A stretch of 64,000 nt of DNA from Fulvimarina sp039652615 (GTDB lineage Bacteria > Pseudomonadota > Alphaproteobacteria > Rhizobiales > Rhizobiaceae). The position numbers and the translations under genes are program-made. The stretch lies in assembly GCF_039652615.1 (NCBI RefSeq), contig NZ_JBDJAC010000016.1:4945-68944 (forward strand). Direction: 5' to 3'. Under the pieces are notes generated by a model that was not told where the DNA came from, ran no database searches, and saw nothing but the letters and a program-made list of their open reading frames with translations. Positions 34,229 through 43,530 of the stretch are shown here, in pieces (positions within the stretch are counted from its first letter, which is position 1; each line of letters begins with the position of its first letter).

Positions 34229-36490
34229 TTGACCATCCACATCACACCCAACACCAAGGCTTCCTACCAGCGAGGTGCCGGTCGTCCGGCATCGCGGGTT
34301 CACGAAGGCAGGCCGTACCCACTCGGCGCGACGTGGGATGGCCTTGGCGTCAATTTCGCGATTTTTTCCGCCCATGCCACGAAGGTTGAGCTTTGCATCT
34401 TCTCACCTGACGGAAAGAGCGAAGTCGAGCGGATCGAGCTGCCGGAATATACGGACGAAATTTATCACGGCTATTTGCCGGAGGCCCGGCCGGGCCTCAT
34501 TTACGGTTATCGTGTTCATGGCCCCTACGAGCCTGATGTGGGCCATCGCTTCAACCCAAACAAGCTGCTGATCGACCCTTACGCAAAGCAGATCCGTGGT
34601 GAGGTGAAGTGGGACCACGCGCTGTTCGGCTACACGATCGGCCACAAGGACGAAGACCTTTCGTATGACGAGCGTGACTCCGCGCCGTTCATGCCGCGCT
34701 GCGTTGTCGTCGATCCGGCGTTCACTTGGGGTGCGGAACGCAAGCCGAACGTGCCATGGGACCGGACGATATTTTATGAGACCCATGTGAAGGGTTTCAC
34801 CCAGCGCCATCCATCCGTGACGGATCTGGACCGCGGCAAATTCACCGGTCTCATGAACCGTGACGTCGTCAACTACATCCGATCGCTGGGTGTGACCTCG
34901 GTCGAATTCATGCCCATCCATGCGCTCGTCGACGACAGTTATCTCGTTGACCAAGGGCTTCGGAACTACTGGGGCTACAACACGATCGGCTTCTTTGCTC
35001 CCGACCCGCGTTACCAGGGCTCGACAACCATCAACGAGTTCAAGGAACTGGTGGCGACCTATCACAACGCCGGCCTCGAGGTTATTCTGGATGTGGTCTA
35101 TAACCACACCGCCGAAGGCAACGAGAAGGGCCCGACGCTCTCCTTCAAGGGCATCGACAACGCTGCCTATTACCGGTTGCTGCCTGATCAGCCGCGCTAC
35201 TACATCAACGATACCGGTACCGGAAACACGGTGAATACCAGCCATCCGCGCGTGATGCAGATGGTGACGGACTCGCTGCGCTATTGGGCCGGCGAAATGC
35301 GCGTCGACGGCTTCCGCTTCGATCTCGCCACCATTCTCGCTCGCGAACCGAGCGGCTTTTCGCAGGAATCGAGTTTCCTCCACGCCTGCATGCAGGACCC
35401 GTTGCTCTCCCAGGTCAAATTGATCGCGGAGCCTTGGGACTGCGGGCCCGGCGGCTATCAGGTGGGGCAGTTCCCGCCCGGCTGGGCGGAATGGAACGAT
35501 ACCTATCGCGACATCGTGCGCGGCTACTGGCGTGGTGACGAAGGCTTCCTTCCAAAACTTGCCGGCAAGCTTTCAGCGTCTGCCGACCTGTTCGACAGCC
35601 GCGGGAGAAAGCCTTGGGCGAGCGTCAATTTCATCACCGCCCATGATGGCTTCACGTTGAAGGATCTCGTCACCTATAACGAGAAGCACAACGAGGCGAA
35701 CGGCGAGAACAACCAGGACGGTCATGACCACAACATCTCGTATAATTACGGGGTAGAAGGCGAGACCGACGACGAGGAGATCAAGGAAATCCGCTTCAGG
35801 CAGATGCGGAATTTCTTCGCGACGCTCCTATTCTCGCGCGGCACGCCGATGATTCTCGCGGGCGACGAATTCGCTCGCAGCCAGGGCGGTAACAACAATG
35901 CCTATGCCCAGGACAACGAAATTGGCTGGATCGATTGGGACGCTCCCGAGGAGTCTCGGCAACTTGCCCGCTACGTTCAGCGTCTCATCAAACTGCGCCA
36001 AAGCCTGCCGATTTTACGGCGCGGAACATTCCTCCATGGCACCTATGACGAGGAACTTGGCGTCAAGGACGTCGCCTGGATACGGCCGGACGGAGAGGAA
36101 TTCGAGGACGACCATTGGGAAGACCCGACAGCCAAATGCTTCGGTGTTCTTCTCGACGGTCGCGCCCAGTCGACTGGTATCCGCCGACGCGGATCGGATG
36201 CGACCATGCTGCTCGTCATGAATTCCCATGACGACGTGGTGAACTTCAAGCTGCCAGAGGCTGCAGGCGGGCTCAAATGGCAGCGCATCTTCGACACGAA
36301 CGCCCCAGAGGAGTTCGAGTTCGAGCCGTTCGAGTTCGGCCACGACTACATGGTCACCGGCCGGTCATTCCTGATGTTCCTCGTCGAACCGGATAACAAT
36401 GAAGACGGGCAGGAAGAGGCGATCCGCTCTTTTGCGTATATCCGCGAAGCTCTTGCACAGGCCGCCGGCGATCCGCTGCCGCTTCGGTAA
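34229..36490 (+). CDS. glgX: Glycogen debranching enzyme GlgX
   Basis: A 753-residue GH13 isoamylase-type enzyme that removes short branches from phosphorylase-limited glycogen. An N-terminal CBM48 domain (PLGATWDGLGVNFAIFSAHATKVELC) precedes the barrel, with catalytic Asp in VDGFRFDLATIL, Glu in LIAEPWDCGPGGYQVG, and the third acid in FITAHDGFTLKDLV. The frame has no early ATG; TTG at 34229 after GGGG is the best start. No other glg genes are next to it. A terminator follows at 36503. Confidence 0.93.
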   Translation: MTIHITPNTKASYQRGAGRPASRVHEGRPYPLGATWDGLGVNFAIFSAHATKVELCIFSPDGKSEVERIELPEYTDEIYHGYLPEARPGLIYGYRVHGPYEPDVGHRFNPNKLLIDPYAKQIRGEVKWDHALFGYTIGHKDEDLSYDERDSAPFMPRCVVVDPAFTWGAERKPNVPWDRTIFYETHVKGFTQRHPSVTDLDRGKFTGLMNRDVVNYIRSLGVTSVEFMPIHALVDDSYLVDQGLRNYWGYNTIGFFAPDPRYQGSTTINEFKELVATYHNAGLEVILDVVYNHTAEGNEKGPTLSFKGIDNAAYYRLLPDQPRYYINDTGTGNTVNTSHPRVMQMVTDSLRYWAGEMRVDGFRFDLATILAREPSGFSQESSFLHACMQDPLLSQVKLIAEPWDCGPGGYQVGQFPPGWAEWNDTYRDIVRGYWRGDEGFLPKLAGKLSASADLFDSRGRKPWASVNFITAHDGFTLKDLVTYNEKHNEANGENNQDGHDHNISYNYGVEGETDDEEIKEIRFRQMRNFFATLLFSRGTPMILAGDEFARSQGGNNNAYAQDNEIGWIDWDAPEESRQLARYVQRLIKLRQSLPILRRGTFLHGTYDEELGVKDVAWIRPDGEEFEDDHWEDPTAKCFGVLLDGRAQSTGIRRRGSDATMLLVMNSHDDVVNFKLPEAAGGLKWQRIFDTNAPEEFEFEPFEFGHDYMVTGRSFLMFLVEPDNNEDGQEEAIRSFAYIREALAQAAGDPLPLR

Positions 36491-36502
36491 AATCTCAAAG
36501 CA

Positions 36503-36534
36503 AAAGCGCCGCCCGTGATCTCGGGTGGCGCTTT
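36503..36534 (+). terminator. Terminator after glgX (possibly bidirectional)
   Basis: AAAGCGCCGCCCG pairs with CGGGTGGCGCTTT around a six-base loop, 12 bases after the glgX stop and between convergent genes. Only short T and A runs flank the stem. Confidence 0.65.
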
Positions 36535-36583
36535 ACGAAGTGTCGTCAGGCTTCTGCCGAGATCAAAATTCTCGGTTGCCAGC

Positions 36584-36937
36584 TCAGCTGACGAGATGTG
36601 CATCGGCGGCCAAATGGGGTAGGTGGATTACCGCAGGCTGCGCCAGCCCGGCGAGAACGATGCTATACTGTGTGCGGACCATCTCGATATGGACGCCCAG
36701 AGGCGCGAGATTGGCGGCGACTTTATGGAACCCGCCGCGTCCATCCTTCGACGTGATGCTGGTATCGACGATATCATTTGCATAACGTTCGCCCTGTGCC
36801 TCATCGAGGTTTAGGCGGGAGGCAGCCCAGAGCCCGACCTGACGATCGGCTTTGACGCGAGTGATGAAATCGCAGCGCTGCTCAAGGACGAAACGCAATT
36901 CAGCGAGTTCGGTCCGGCTTTTCACGATCTTTTGCAT
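36584..36937 (-). CDS. DUF1476 / F1-ATPase inhibitor zeta-like protein, divergent
   Basis: A 117-residue small protein whose middle (RVKADRQVGLWAASRLNLD, then GERYANDIVDTSIT, GFHKVAANLAPLGVHI) matches the DUF1476 family. This includes the zeta subunit that inhibits the F1-ATPase in Paracoccus and other alphaproteobacteria. The N-terminus (MQKIVKSRTELAELRFVLEQRCDF) departs from the usual FxDREKAFE start, so inhibitory function is not assured. The start ATG at 36937 follows AGGGGAAA; the frame runs upstream but is not family-like. Confidence 0.65.
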   Translation of the reverse strand: MQKIVKSRTELAELRFVLEQRCDFITRVKADRQVGLWAASRLNLDEAQGERYANDIVDTSITSKDGRGGFHKVAANLAPLGVHIEMVRTQYSIVLAGLAQPAVIHLPHLAADAHLVS

Positions 36938-37285
36938 GAAGTTTCCCCTAAAGTGTGTTGACAAGGGAAATGTGCGCCAATCTCTTCGTTGAGCCGTCAA
37001 AATTATCCGACAAATTTTAGATATCAGCCGCGAAACAGCGCTGCCGGATATCTCGCCTCTTGTTATTGTCAATTCTCTGTGAATGCGGTGTGAGGCTGAC
37101 ATGCCGGAAATGATTTCCCGCGAGCTGTCAGCAGACGATGCCGAGGTTCAATTCGAATGGCGGCGAAAGTCGATTTCGAAAATGTTCATGGATCAAAAAA
37201 CCACGGATACGCTGCCCGGTTGGACCGGCCGGACGGCGTATCAGAATGTTGAAAGCGGTGTTTTCAGATATCCCTCGGCACAGGA
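36938..37285. other. Intergenic region between zeta-like gene and hslO
   Basis: About 350 bases. A plus-strand frame from 37083 crosses most of it, but it continues antisense into hslO and resembles no family, so I do not call it. It likely includes the zeta-like gene's promoter around 36960-37060, which is AT-rich. Confidence 0.4.
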
Positions 37286-38299
37286 TCAGGATGCTGCGCC
37301 GGAAGCGTCTTCGAATTCTGCGGGATCGAACACATATTCAGACGAGCAGAACTCGCAGGTGACTTCGATCTTTCCGTTCTCGATGCTCTCGCGAAACTCG
37401 TCTTCCGAAAAACTTTCGAGCACACTGCGGATCCGCTCACGCGAGCAGGAGCAATCGTCCGCCACGGTGTTGGCCGGAAAGACGCGCACGCCACGCTCGT
37501 GAAACAGACGGTAGAGCAGGCGCTCGACGCCGATCTCGGGATCGGTCAGCTCCGAGGCATCCACCGTATCGACAAGCGCGCGGGTTTCGAGCCAGGTATC
37601 GTCGAACTCGATCGTGTCTCCCGTCTCGTCACTTCCCTCCGGTGCATCGCCGCCTGGAAGATCGGGCATGCGCATGCGCTCCGGTGCTTCCGGCAGGAAC
37701 TGAACCACCATACCGCCGGCACGCCAGGTCTCCTTGAAACCATCTTCGCCGCGCCGCGCGATGCGTGCGACGGCAAGCTTGACGGTAGTCGGGATCTGCT
37801 CGGACTGGCGGAAATAGGCTTCCGCAACCTCTTCCATGGAGGCGCCGTTCAGCTCGACGATACCCTGATAGCGTTGGGTATATTCGCCCTGATCGACGGT
37901 GAGGGCGAGAATGCCCTGGCCGAGCAGTGCTTCCGGCGAGGTCGCGCCGCCTTCGACGGCAACGGCCAGCTTTTCCTCGTTGTAGCGGGCATAGGCTCGA
38001 ACCGAGGAGGGCGTCGTGAAATCGACGACGAGAAGATCGACCGCGCCATCGGTCTGTGTCTGCGCGATGAACTTGCCGTCGAACTTCAGCGAGGTGCCGA
38101 GAAGCACGGTGAGAACGATCATTTCGGCAAGCAGCCGAGCGACCGGCTCTGGATAGTCATGCCGATCGAGAATGGAATCGAGCATCGGCCCGAGCTGCAC
38201 GGCGCGGCCACGCGCATCCAGCGGCTCGACGTGGAATGGAACGACGGCATCGTCGCCCGCGAGTGTCATCTCGGCGAGCGTGGTTTCCTGATCAGCCAT
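37286..38299 (-). CDS. hslO: Redox-regulated chaperone Hsp33
   Basis: A 337-residue Hsp33. The C-terminal zinc redox switch is present as Cys283/Cys285 (DDCSCSRERI) and Cys315/Cys318 (TCEFCSSEY). These bind Zn when reduced and form disulfides under oxidation, turning on the holdase. The N-terminal core has LLAEMIVLTVLLGTSLKFDGKFIAQTQTDGAV. An acidic spacer near residues 225-240 (GGDAPEGSDETGD) is somewhat long. It lies 13 bases after argF in the argD-argF-hslO order common in Hyphomicrobiales. Confidence 0.95.
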   Translation of the reverse strand: MADQETTLAEMTLAGDDAVVPFHVEPLDARGRAVQLGPMLDSILDRHDYPEPVARLLAEMIVLTVLLGTSLKFDGKFIAQTQTDGAVDLLVVDFTTPSSVRAYARYNEEKLAVAVEGGATSPEALLGQGILALTVDQGEYTQRYQGIVELNGASMEEVAEAYFRQSEQIPTTVKLAVARIARRGEDGFKETWRAGGMVVQFLPEAPERMRMPDLPGGDAPEGSDETGDTIEFDDTWLETRALVDTVDASELTDPEIGVERLLYRLFHERGVRVFPANTVADDCSCSRERIRSVLESFSEDEFRESIENGKIEVTCEFCSSEYVFDPAEFEDASGAAS

Positions 38300-38312
38300 A
38301 TGGTCAGGCCTC

Positions 38313-39248
<936 letters not shown>

Positions 39249-39266
39249 CGTCGAGTCTTACGGCGC

Positions 39267-40481
39267 TCAGGCGCTCTTCTTGTGTTCCGAGAGGGCGGTG
39301 AAGGCGTTTTCGAGACGCTGCATAGCCTCCCGAATTTCCTCCGGTGTGATGATCAGGGGCGGAAGCAGGCGCACGACGTTGTCGCCGGCGGGAACCGATA
39401 GAAGGCCTTCGGCGCGAAGCGCCGCGACCGCTTCCACATTCGGACAGACCATCTTCAGGCCGATCAGAAGGCCCGATCCGCGAACCTCTTCGAGAACATC
39501 GGGAAAGCGGTCTTTGAGAGATTCAAGCGATTGCTTGAAGAGGATTGCCTTGTCGCGAACGTTCTCCAGAAAGCCATCGTCGAGAACTATGTCGAGGACC
39601 GCGTTGCCGACAGCCATGGCAAGGGGATTTCCGCCATAGGTCGAACCGTGCGTGCCGGGCGTCATCGCGGACCCGGCAGCCTCCGTCGCAAGGCAGGCAC
39701 CCAAAGGAAAGCCGCCGCCGATGCCCTTCGCGGTGGCGAGGATATCGGGTTCGGCACCACCGGCATTCTGGTGCGCGAACAGGCGGCCCGTCCGTCCGAT
39801 GCCCGTCTGCACTTCGTCGAAGATGAGAAGGATACCCAGTTCGTCACAGAGCTCGCGAAGGCCCGTCAGGCAGGGCAGGGGCAGTTTGCGAACGCCGCCT
39901 TCGCCCTGTACCGGTTCGACGAGGATTGCTGCGACATCCGGCTCCGCTGCCGCCTTGCGCAGGGCATCGTGATCGCCGAAGGGCAGGGATGTAAAGCCCG
40001 GAGCCTTCGGGCCAAAACCTTCCAGATACTTCGCCTGTCCGCCCGCCGCGATGGTTCCGAGCGTCCGGCCGTGGAAGGCGCCTTCGAAGGTCAGGATGTT
40101 TACCCGCTCCGGTGCACCGTTGGCATAGTGGTAGCGCCGCGCAGTCTTGATCGCGCATTCGAGCGCCTCGGCGCCGGAATTTGTGAAGAAGACGCGATCC
40201 CCGAACGTCGCCTCGCAAAGCCGATCGGCGAGGCGTTTCTGGCCCGGAATCTCGAAGAGATTGGAGACGTGCCAGAGCTTGTCGGCCTGGCTCTTCAGCG
40301 CCTCGACGAGATGCGGATGGGCGTGGCCGAGCGAATTCACCGCGACGCCGCCCGCGCAATCGAGATATCGCTTGCCGTCGTTTCCATTCAGCCAGACGCC
40401 TTCGCCCGACTCGAAGGAAAGTGGAGCGCGGCTGTAGGTCGGGTAAATGGAGTTGGAAGTCTCGGCGGTGGTTGACGGCAT
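39267..40481 (-). CDS. argD: Acetylornithine aminotransferase
   Basis: A 404-residue class III PLP aminotransferase. GEGVWLNGNDGKRYLDCAGGVAVNSLGHAHP opens the fold. NSGAEALECAIKTARR, GAFHGRTLG and LIFDEVQTGIGRTG follow, and the PLP lysine is in TATAKGIGGGFPLGA. It converts N-acetylglutamate semialdehyde to N-acetylornithine, two steps before ArgF. First gene of the cluster; argF starts 18 bases after its stop. Confidence 0.96.
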   Translation of the reverse strand: MPSTTAETSNSIYPTYSRAPLSFESGEGVWLNGNDGKRYLDCAGGVAVNSLGHAHPHLVEALKSQADKLWHVSNLFEIPGQKRLADRLCEATFGDRVFFTNSGAEALECAIKTARRYHYANGAPERVNILTFEGAFHGRTLGTIAAGGQAKYLEGFGPKAPGFTSLPFGDHDALRKAAAEPDVAAILVEPVQGEGGVRKLPLPCLTGLRELCDELGILLIFDEVQTGIGRTGRLFAHQNAGGAEPDILATAKGIGGGFPLGACLATEAAGSAMTPGTHGSTYGGNPLAMAVGNAVLDIVLDDGFLENVRDKAILFKQSLESLKDRFPDVLEEVRGSGLLIGLKMVCPNVEAVAALRAEGLLSVPAGDNVVRLLPPLIITPEEIREAMQRLENAFTALSEHKKSA

Positions 40482-40956
40482 AAGCTCAACGAGGGGTCAG
40501 AGGTAAGGTGTGGCGCGAACCAGTCCTTTAAAAGCGACAAGCCCGCCACGAGGGGCAGGCTCTTCAAAACCAGGTCGCAACCGATGGTATTTCGCGGCTA
40601 TTTCACGCGAACGGGCATTTTTGTCAACGAAACGCGGCCCGCCTGAGTACAGGGAGCCAATCTCGACCGTGCCGGAGACGAGCCGGAGTTTGCCCATGGC
40701 CCTGATCCGCCTCGGGTGCACATGAAGCTGGTGTGAAGGTGTTGCCGGGATGCAAAGGTTGGGGAAAAGCAGGATGTCCAGGCCTTGAAGCCGCCGTTTC
40801 CCTTGTCTCTCGATTCGTCGGCATTATAGATTGATAAGAACAACACTATATTTCGTAGTGAAGCTCGGCTTATTAACCAGATGCTGTGTGCGTGGCGCAA
40901 TCTTTGATGTGCTGGCCCCTCTGGACTTGGCCGAAAGCGGCGAAAGGACACGGATT
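40482..40956. other. Divergent promoter region argD / gcrA
   Basis: About 475 bases without a convincing gene. A GATTC site (the GANTC methylation target of CcrM) lies at 40812-40816 and a TTAACC half-site resembling CtrA targets lies near 40873, both upstream of gcrA. These short matches are suggestive only. Confidence 0.4.
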
Positions 40957-41547
40957 ATGAGCTGGACCGACGAACGCGTCAGCACCCTCAAGCAACTCTG
41001 GACGGAGGGGCTCAGCGCGAGCCAGATCGCAGACAAGCTTGGCGGCGTCACCCGAAATGCAGTGATCGGCAAGGTTCATCGCCTCAAGCTGGAGTCCCGC
41101 GGCAAGACGGCGACTGTCGAAGCGGTGACGGCGGAGGCAGAGCCGGTCGAAGAGACCGTCGAGGCGGTCGAGGCCGTGCAGCAGCAGCCCGAGGTCGAGG
41201 TGGTCGAGGAGACTGTGGTCGCCGGTCGCTTTGCAGCAGCGGCTTCAGCCGCGTCCGCGCCGCGCCCTCAGTCCTTCGGTGCGACGGCTCTCAAGATGGA
41301 GCCGGAAGAAGAAGAATATGACGCCGAGCCCGAAACGCGAACGGATGCGAAGACCGGCGAGGTGGTTCCGATCGCACGCAAGCTGACCCTCGTGCAGCTG
41401 ACGGAGCGGACCTGCAAGTGGCCGGTTGGCGATCCGATGCATGACGATTTCCACTTCTGTGGCAATTCCTCGCGGGACTCCTCACCCTATTGCGAGTTTC
41501 ACGCAAAGCTCGCCTTTCAGGCTGTGGAACGCCGCCGGGTTCGCTGA
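40957..41547 (+). CDS. gcrA: GcrA cell-cycle regulator
   Basis: A 196-residue GcrA. The N-terminal helix-turn-helix MSWTDERVSTLKQLWTEG...SASQIADKLGGVTRNAVIGKVHRLKL binds RNA polymerase sigma70 and methylated GANTC promoters. A long acidic linker (Glu/Val-rich, about residues 50-120) leads to the Cys/His C-terminal region CKWPVGDP...FHFCG...SPYCEFH. GcrA controls S-phase genes in Caulobacter and is conserved in Hyphomicrobiales. The ATG at 40957 follows GAAAGGAC; the frame extends upstream without homology. Confidence 0.95.
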   Translation: MSWTDERVSTLKQLWTEGLSASQIADKLGGVTRNAVIGKVHRLKLESRGKTATVEAVTAEAEPVEETVEAVEAVQQQPEVEVVEETVVAGRFAAAASAASAPRPQSFGATALKMEPEEEEYDAEPETRTDAKTGEVVPIARKLTLVQLTERTCKWPVGDPMHDDFHFCGNSSRDSSPYCEFHAKLAFQAVERRRVR

Positions 41548-41591
41548 GAAGCGATGGATGAAGTCGCCGGCGGCTTCATGCGATGATGCAG

Positions 41592-41627
41592 AAAAACCTT
41601 CGAAGGCACCGCTTTCGAAGGTTTTTT
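41592..41627 (+). terminator. Rho-independent terminator after gcrA
   Basis: AAAACCTTCGAA pairs with TTCGAAGGTTTT, continuing into a run of six T, 45 bases past the gcrA stop and before the convergent rlmB. Confidence 0.85.
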
Positions 41628-41668
41628 GTTCTTTAGCGCTTGTCCGGCTGCGTCTGTCGGATTCGATG

Positions 41669-42484
41669 TCAGGCGCGGTGGGGTAGCCGTCTGCGGATCG
41701 CGTAAAGCGCGACGGCGGCCGCATTCGAGACATTGAGCGAATGGATCGCGCCCGGCATTTCAAGTCGGGCGAGGGCGTTGCAGGTGGACCGCGTCTTCTG
41801 GCGAAGCCCCTTTCCTTCAGCCCCCAGAACGATCGCGATCTTTTCGCCCTCGACCGCCGTCTCGAAGTCGCTTTCGCCTTCCGAGTCGAGACCGATCGTG
41901 TGAAAGCCGAGGCGCGAGAGTTTTTCCAGCGTCTCGGCGAGGTTGCGGACCTCGATCTGCTTGACGTGCTCCAGCGCGCCGGACGCGGCCTTGGCGAGAA
42001 CGCCGCTCTCGGCCGGGGAATGGCGCGAGGTGGTGATGAGGCCATCGGCCGCGAAGGCGGTCGCCGATCTCAAGATCGCCCCGACATTGTGCGGATCGGT
42101 GACCTGATCGAGAACGAGAATGAGGCTGGCATCGCCCAGTTGATCGAGGCGAAGCGGAGCCAGAGGTTCTGTTTCCAGACACGCGCCCTGGTGCACGGCC
42201 TCGCCGCCCAGGAGCTTGTCCAGATCTTTTGGCTCGACAATCTCGATGGGGCAGGGAATCGCCTCTTCCGCCATATCGAGCCGGCCCAGCGCATTGCGGG
42301 TGACGAACAGCCGATGGCAGATGCGATCAGGATTTTTGAGAGCAGCCGAGATCGTGTGCAGACCGTAGAGCCGAAGCGGCTCCGGCCCCGACGGCTCGCG
42401 TTCGCGCTTTCTGTCGCGGTGCGCTCGCCGGAGCGTCGCGTAATGGGTGTCTTTGGGGGTGCGGGAAGGCTGATCCGTTGTCAT
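41669..42484 (-). CDS. rlmB: 23S rRNA (guanosine-2'-O)-methyltransferase RlmB family
   Basis: A 271-residue SpoU-class SPOUT methyltransferase. An N-terminal L30e-like substrate-binding domain starts at LRLYGLHTISAALKNPDR. Knot motifs are LVLDQVTDPHNVGAILRSA, IVLGAEGKGLRQ and IHSLNVSNAAAVALY. It methylates the ribose of G2251 in 23S rRNA or an equivalent site. The basic N-terminal 35 residues are common in alphaproteobacterial members. Confidence 0.9.
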   Translation of the reverse strand: MTTDQPSRTPKDTHYATLRRAHRDRKREREPSGPEPLRLYGLHTISAALKNPDRICHRLFVTRNALGRLDMAEEAIPCPIEIVEPKDLDKLLGGEAVHQGACLETEPLAPLRLDQLGDASLILVLDQVTDPHNVGAILRSATAFAADGLITTSRHSPAESGVLAKAASGALEHVKQIEVRNLAETLEKLSRLGFHTIGLDSEGESDFETAVEGEKIAIVLGAEGKGLRQKTRSTCNALARLEMPGAIHSLNVSNAAAVALYAIRRRLPHRA

Positions 42485-42681
42485 GGGGCTGCCTTATCGA
42501 ACCGCGAGAGCGCCGACAACTCGGTGCCTTGAGGAGTGCGTGTGAAAAGGTCTGAAAATTGACGCGGGTAGGCGTTGACAGACAAGCGCTGTCCGACCAT
42601 AACGCCACCCGGATGCCAAGGGCGCTGCCTTTTGCATCCACCGGTTCGATGCCTGAGAGAAAGGCATCGGAAAGGCGGCTC

Positions 42682-42766
42682 GGAGGGGTGTCCGAGTGGT
42701 TAAAGGAGACGGACTGTAAATCCGTTCGCTATGCGTACGCTGGTTCGAATCCAGCCCCCTCCACCA
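42682..42766 (+). tRNA. tRNA-Tyr (GTA)
   Basis: A class II tRNA of 85 bases including encoded CCA. Acceptor GGAGGGG pairs with CCCCTCC. The anticodon GTA lies in GGACTGTAAATCC. A long variable arm (CGTTCGCTATGCG area) and T-arm GCTGGTTCGAATCCAGC are present. Confidence 0.95.
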
Positions 42767-42787
42767 CCGCCGTCTTTGTCCGGTTCC

Positions 42788-42861
42788 GCGGGTATAGCTC
42801 AATGGTAGAGCAGCAGCCTTCCAAGCTGAATACGCGGGTTCGATTCCCGCTACCCGCTCCA
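42788..42861 (+). tRNA. tRNA-Gly (TCC), element insertion target
   Basis: 74 bases with encoded CCA. Acceptor GCGGGTA pairs with TACCCGC, the D-arm is AGCTCAATGGTAGAGC, the anticodon is TCC in CCTTCCAAG, and the T-arm is CGGGTTCGATTCCCG. Its 3' 47 bases recur at 46446, so it served as an attachment site; it remains complete. Confidence 0.96.
42815..42861 (+). repeat. Left attachment repeat (within tRNA-Gly)
   Basis: Anticodon loop to CCA end of tRNA-Gly, starting AGCCTTCCAAGCTGAATACG. Identical to 46446-46492 except at position 38 (A here, T there). Confidence 0.92.
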
Positions 42862-42930
42862 ATAAGCCTTTGAAATATATGCTGTTTTACCATTGAGCTC
42901 TTGGCCCCGTGTCACTGTGTCAGTCGCGTG

Positions 42931-43205
42931 TCACTGGCGTATTTTCTGCCTCGCCAATGCAGTGGCCCGGTTGGCTTCGAGAACGTCACTGCGGACGTAG
43001 CGAAGCGTCGTGTTGGCATTTGAGTGGGTGGCAAGCTTCCTTGCTGCTTCGATTCCGCTCACCGACCCGTTTCGCTGATCGCCCCAGCCCGCGTATCCAT
43101 GGACCATACGTGATCCGGCACCCCTGCCTTCTTCGCGATTTCACGCCATGCCTGGGCATAGTAGTTTTCCCGCCTGTCCGTCGTCAGAACATTTCGCGCA
43201 GATCG
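42931..43205 (-). pseudogene. Tyrosine integrase C-terminal remnant (frameshifted)
   Basis: Minus-strand translation gives TTDRRENYYAQAWREIAKKA...VWSMDTRAGAISETG, then a stop at 43059-43061. After a one-base shift it continues GIEAARKLATHSNANTTLRYVRSDVLEANRATALARQ to TGA at 42931. The THSNANTTLRYV stretch carries the His and catalytic Tyr of phage-type integrases. The N-terminal domains are missing; homology ends where the peptide-binding fragment begins. It ends 69 bases from the left att repeat, where an integrase gene of a tRNA-targeting element is expected. Confidence 0.8.
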
Positions 43206-43492
43206 CGGAGATGATAGCGGAGGACCTCCGGGACCTCGGGTTCAATCTCGAACTCAAGACAGCCGAGTGGAACGATTACCGCATCAACATGCAGGATGGA
43301 GGGGTGACACGCGCTCTCTACGGTTGGACCGGTGACAATGGCGGCCTCGCCTACTTCGCCTATGAGACGAACTATCTGATCGATCCGTCTGCAGCGAAAT
43401 TCGAGCTCGCGGGATCAGAGACCGGCACACCGGGGCCGCGAACGTCACATCTGTTAATAGTTAATTTCGAAAGTCTTGCCATGAATTCGTGA
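43187..43492 (+). pseudogene. Fragment of a peptide-type ABC substrate-binding protein
   Basis: About 50 codons (EHFAQIAEMIAEDLRDLGFN...LELKTAEWNDYRINMQDG...RALYGWTGDNG, roughly 43187-43343) match the C-terminal lobe of DppA-type binding proteins (SBP_bac_5). Preceding and following codons do not fit the family. A 114-codon frame from 43148 covers it but has no plausible complete product. It looks like debris from recombination, abutting the integrase remnant. Confidence 0.65.
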
Positions 43493-43530
43493 CGCAACGA
43501 TCCAACTGATTTCAAACAGGACTTCGGCAG

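Noticed and set aside
37083..37502. A 139-codon plus-strand frame upstream of and into hslO
   Set aside because: About half is antisense to hslO, and the rest has no recognisable motif or convincing start.
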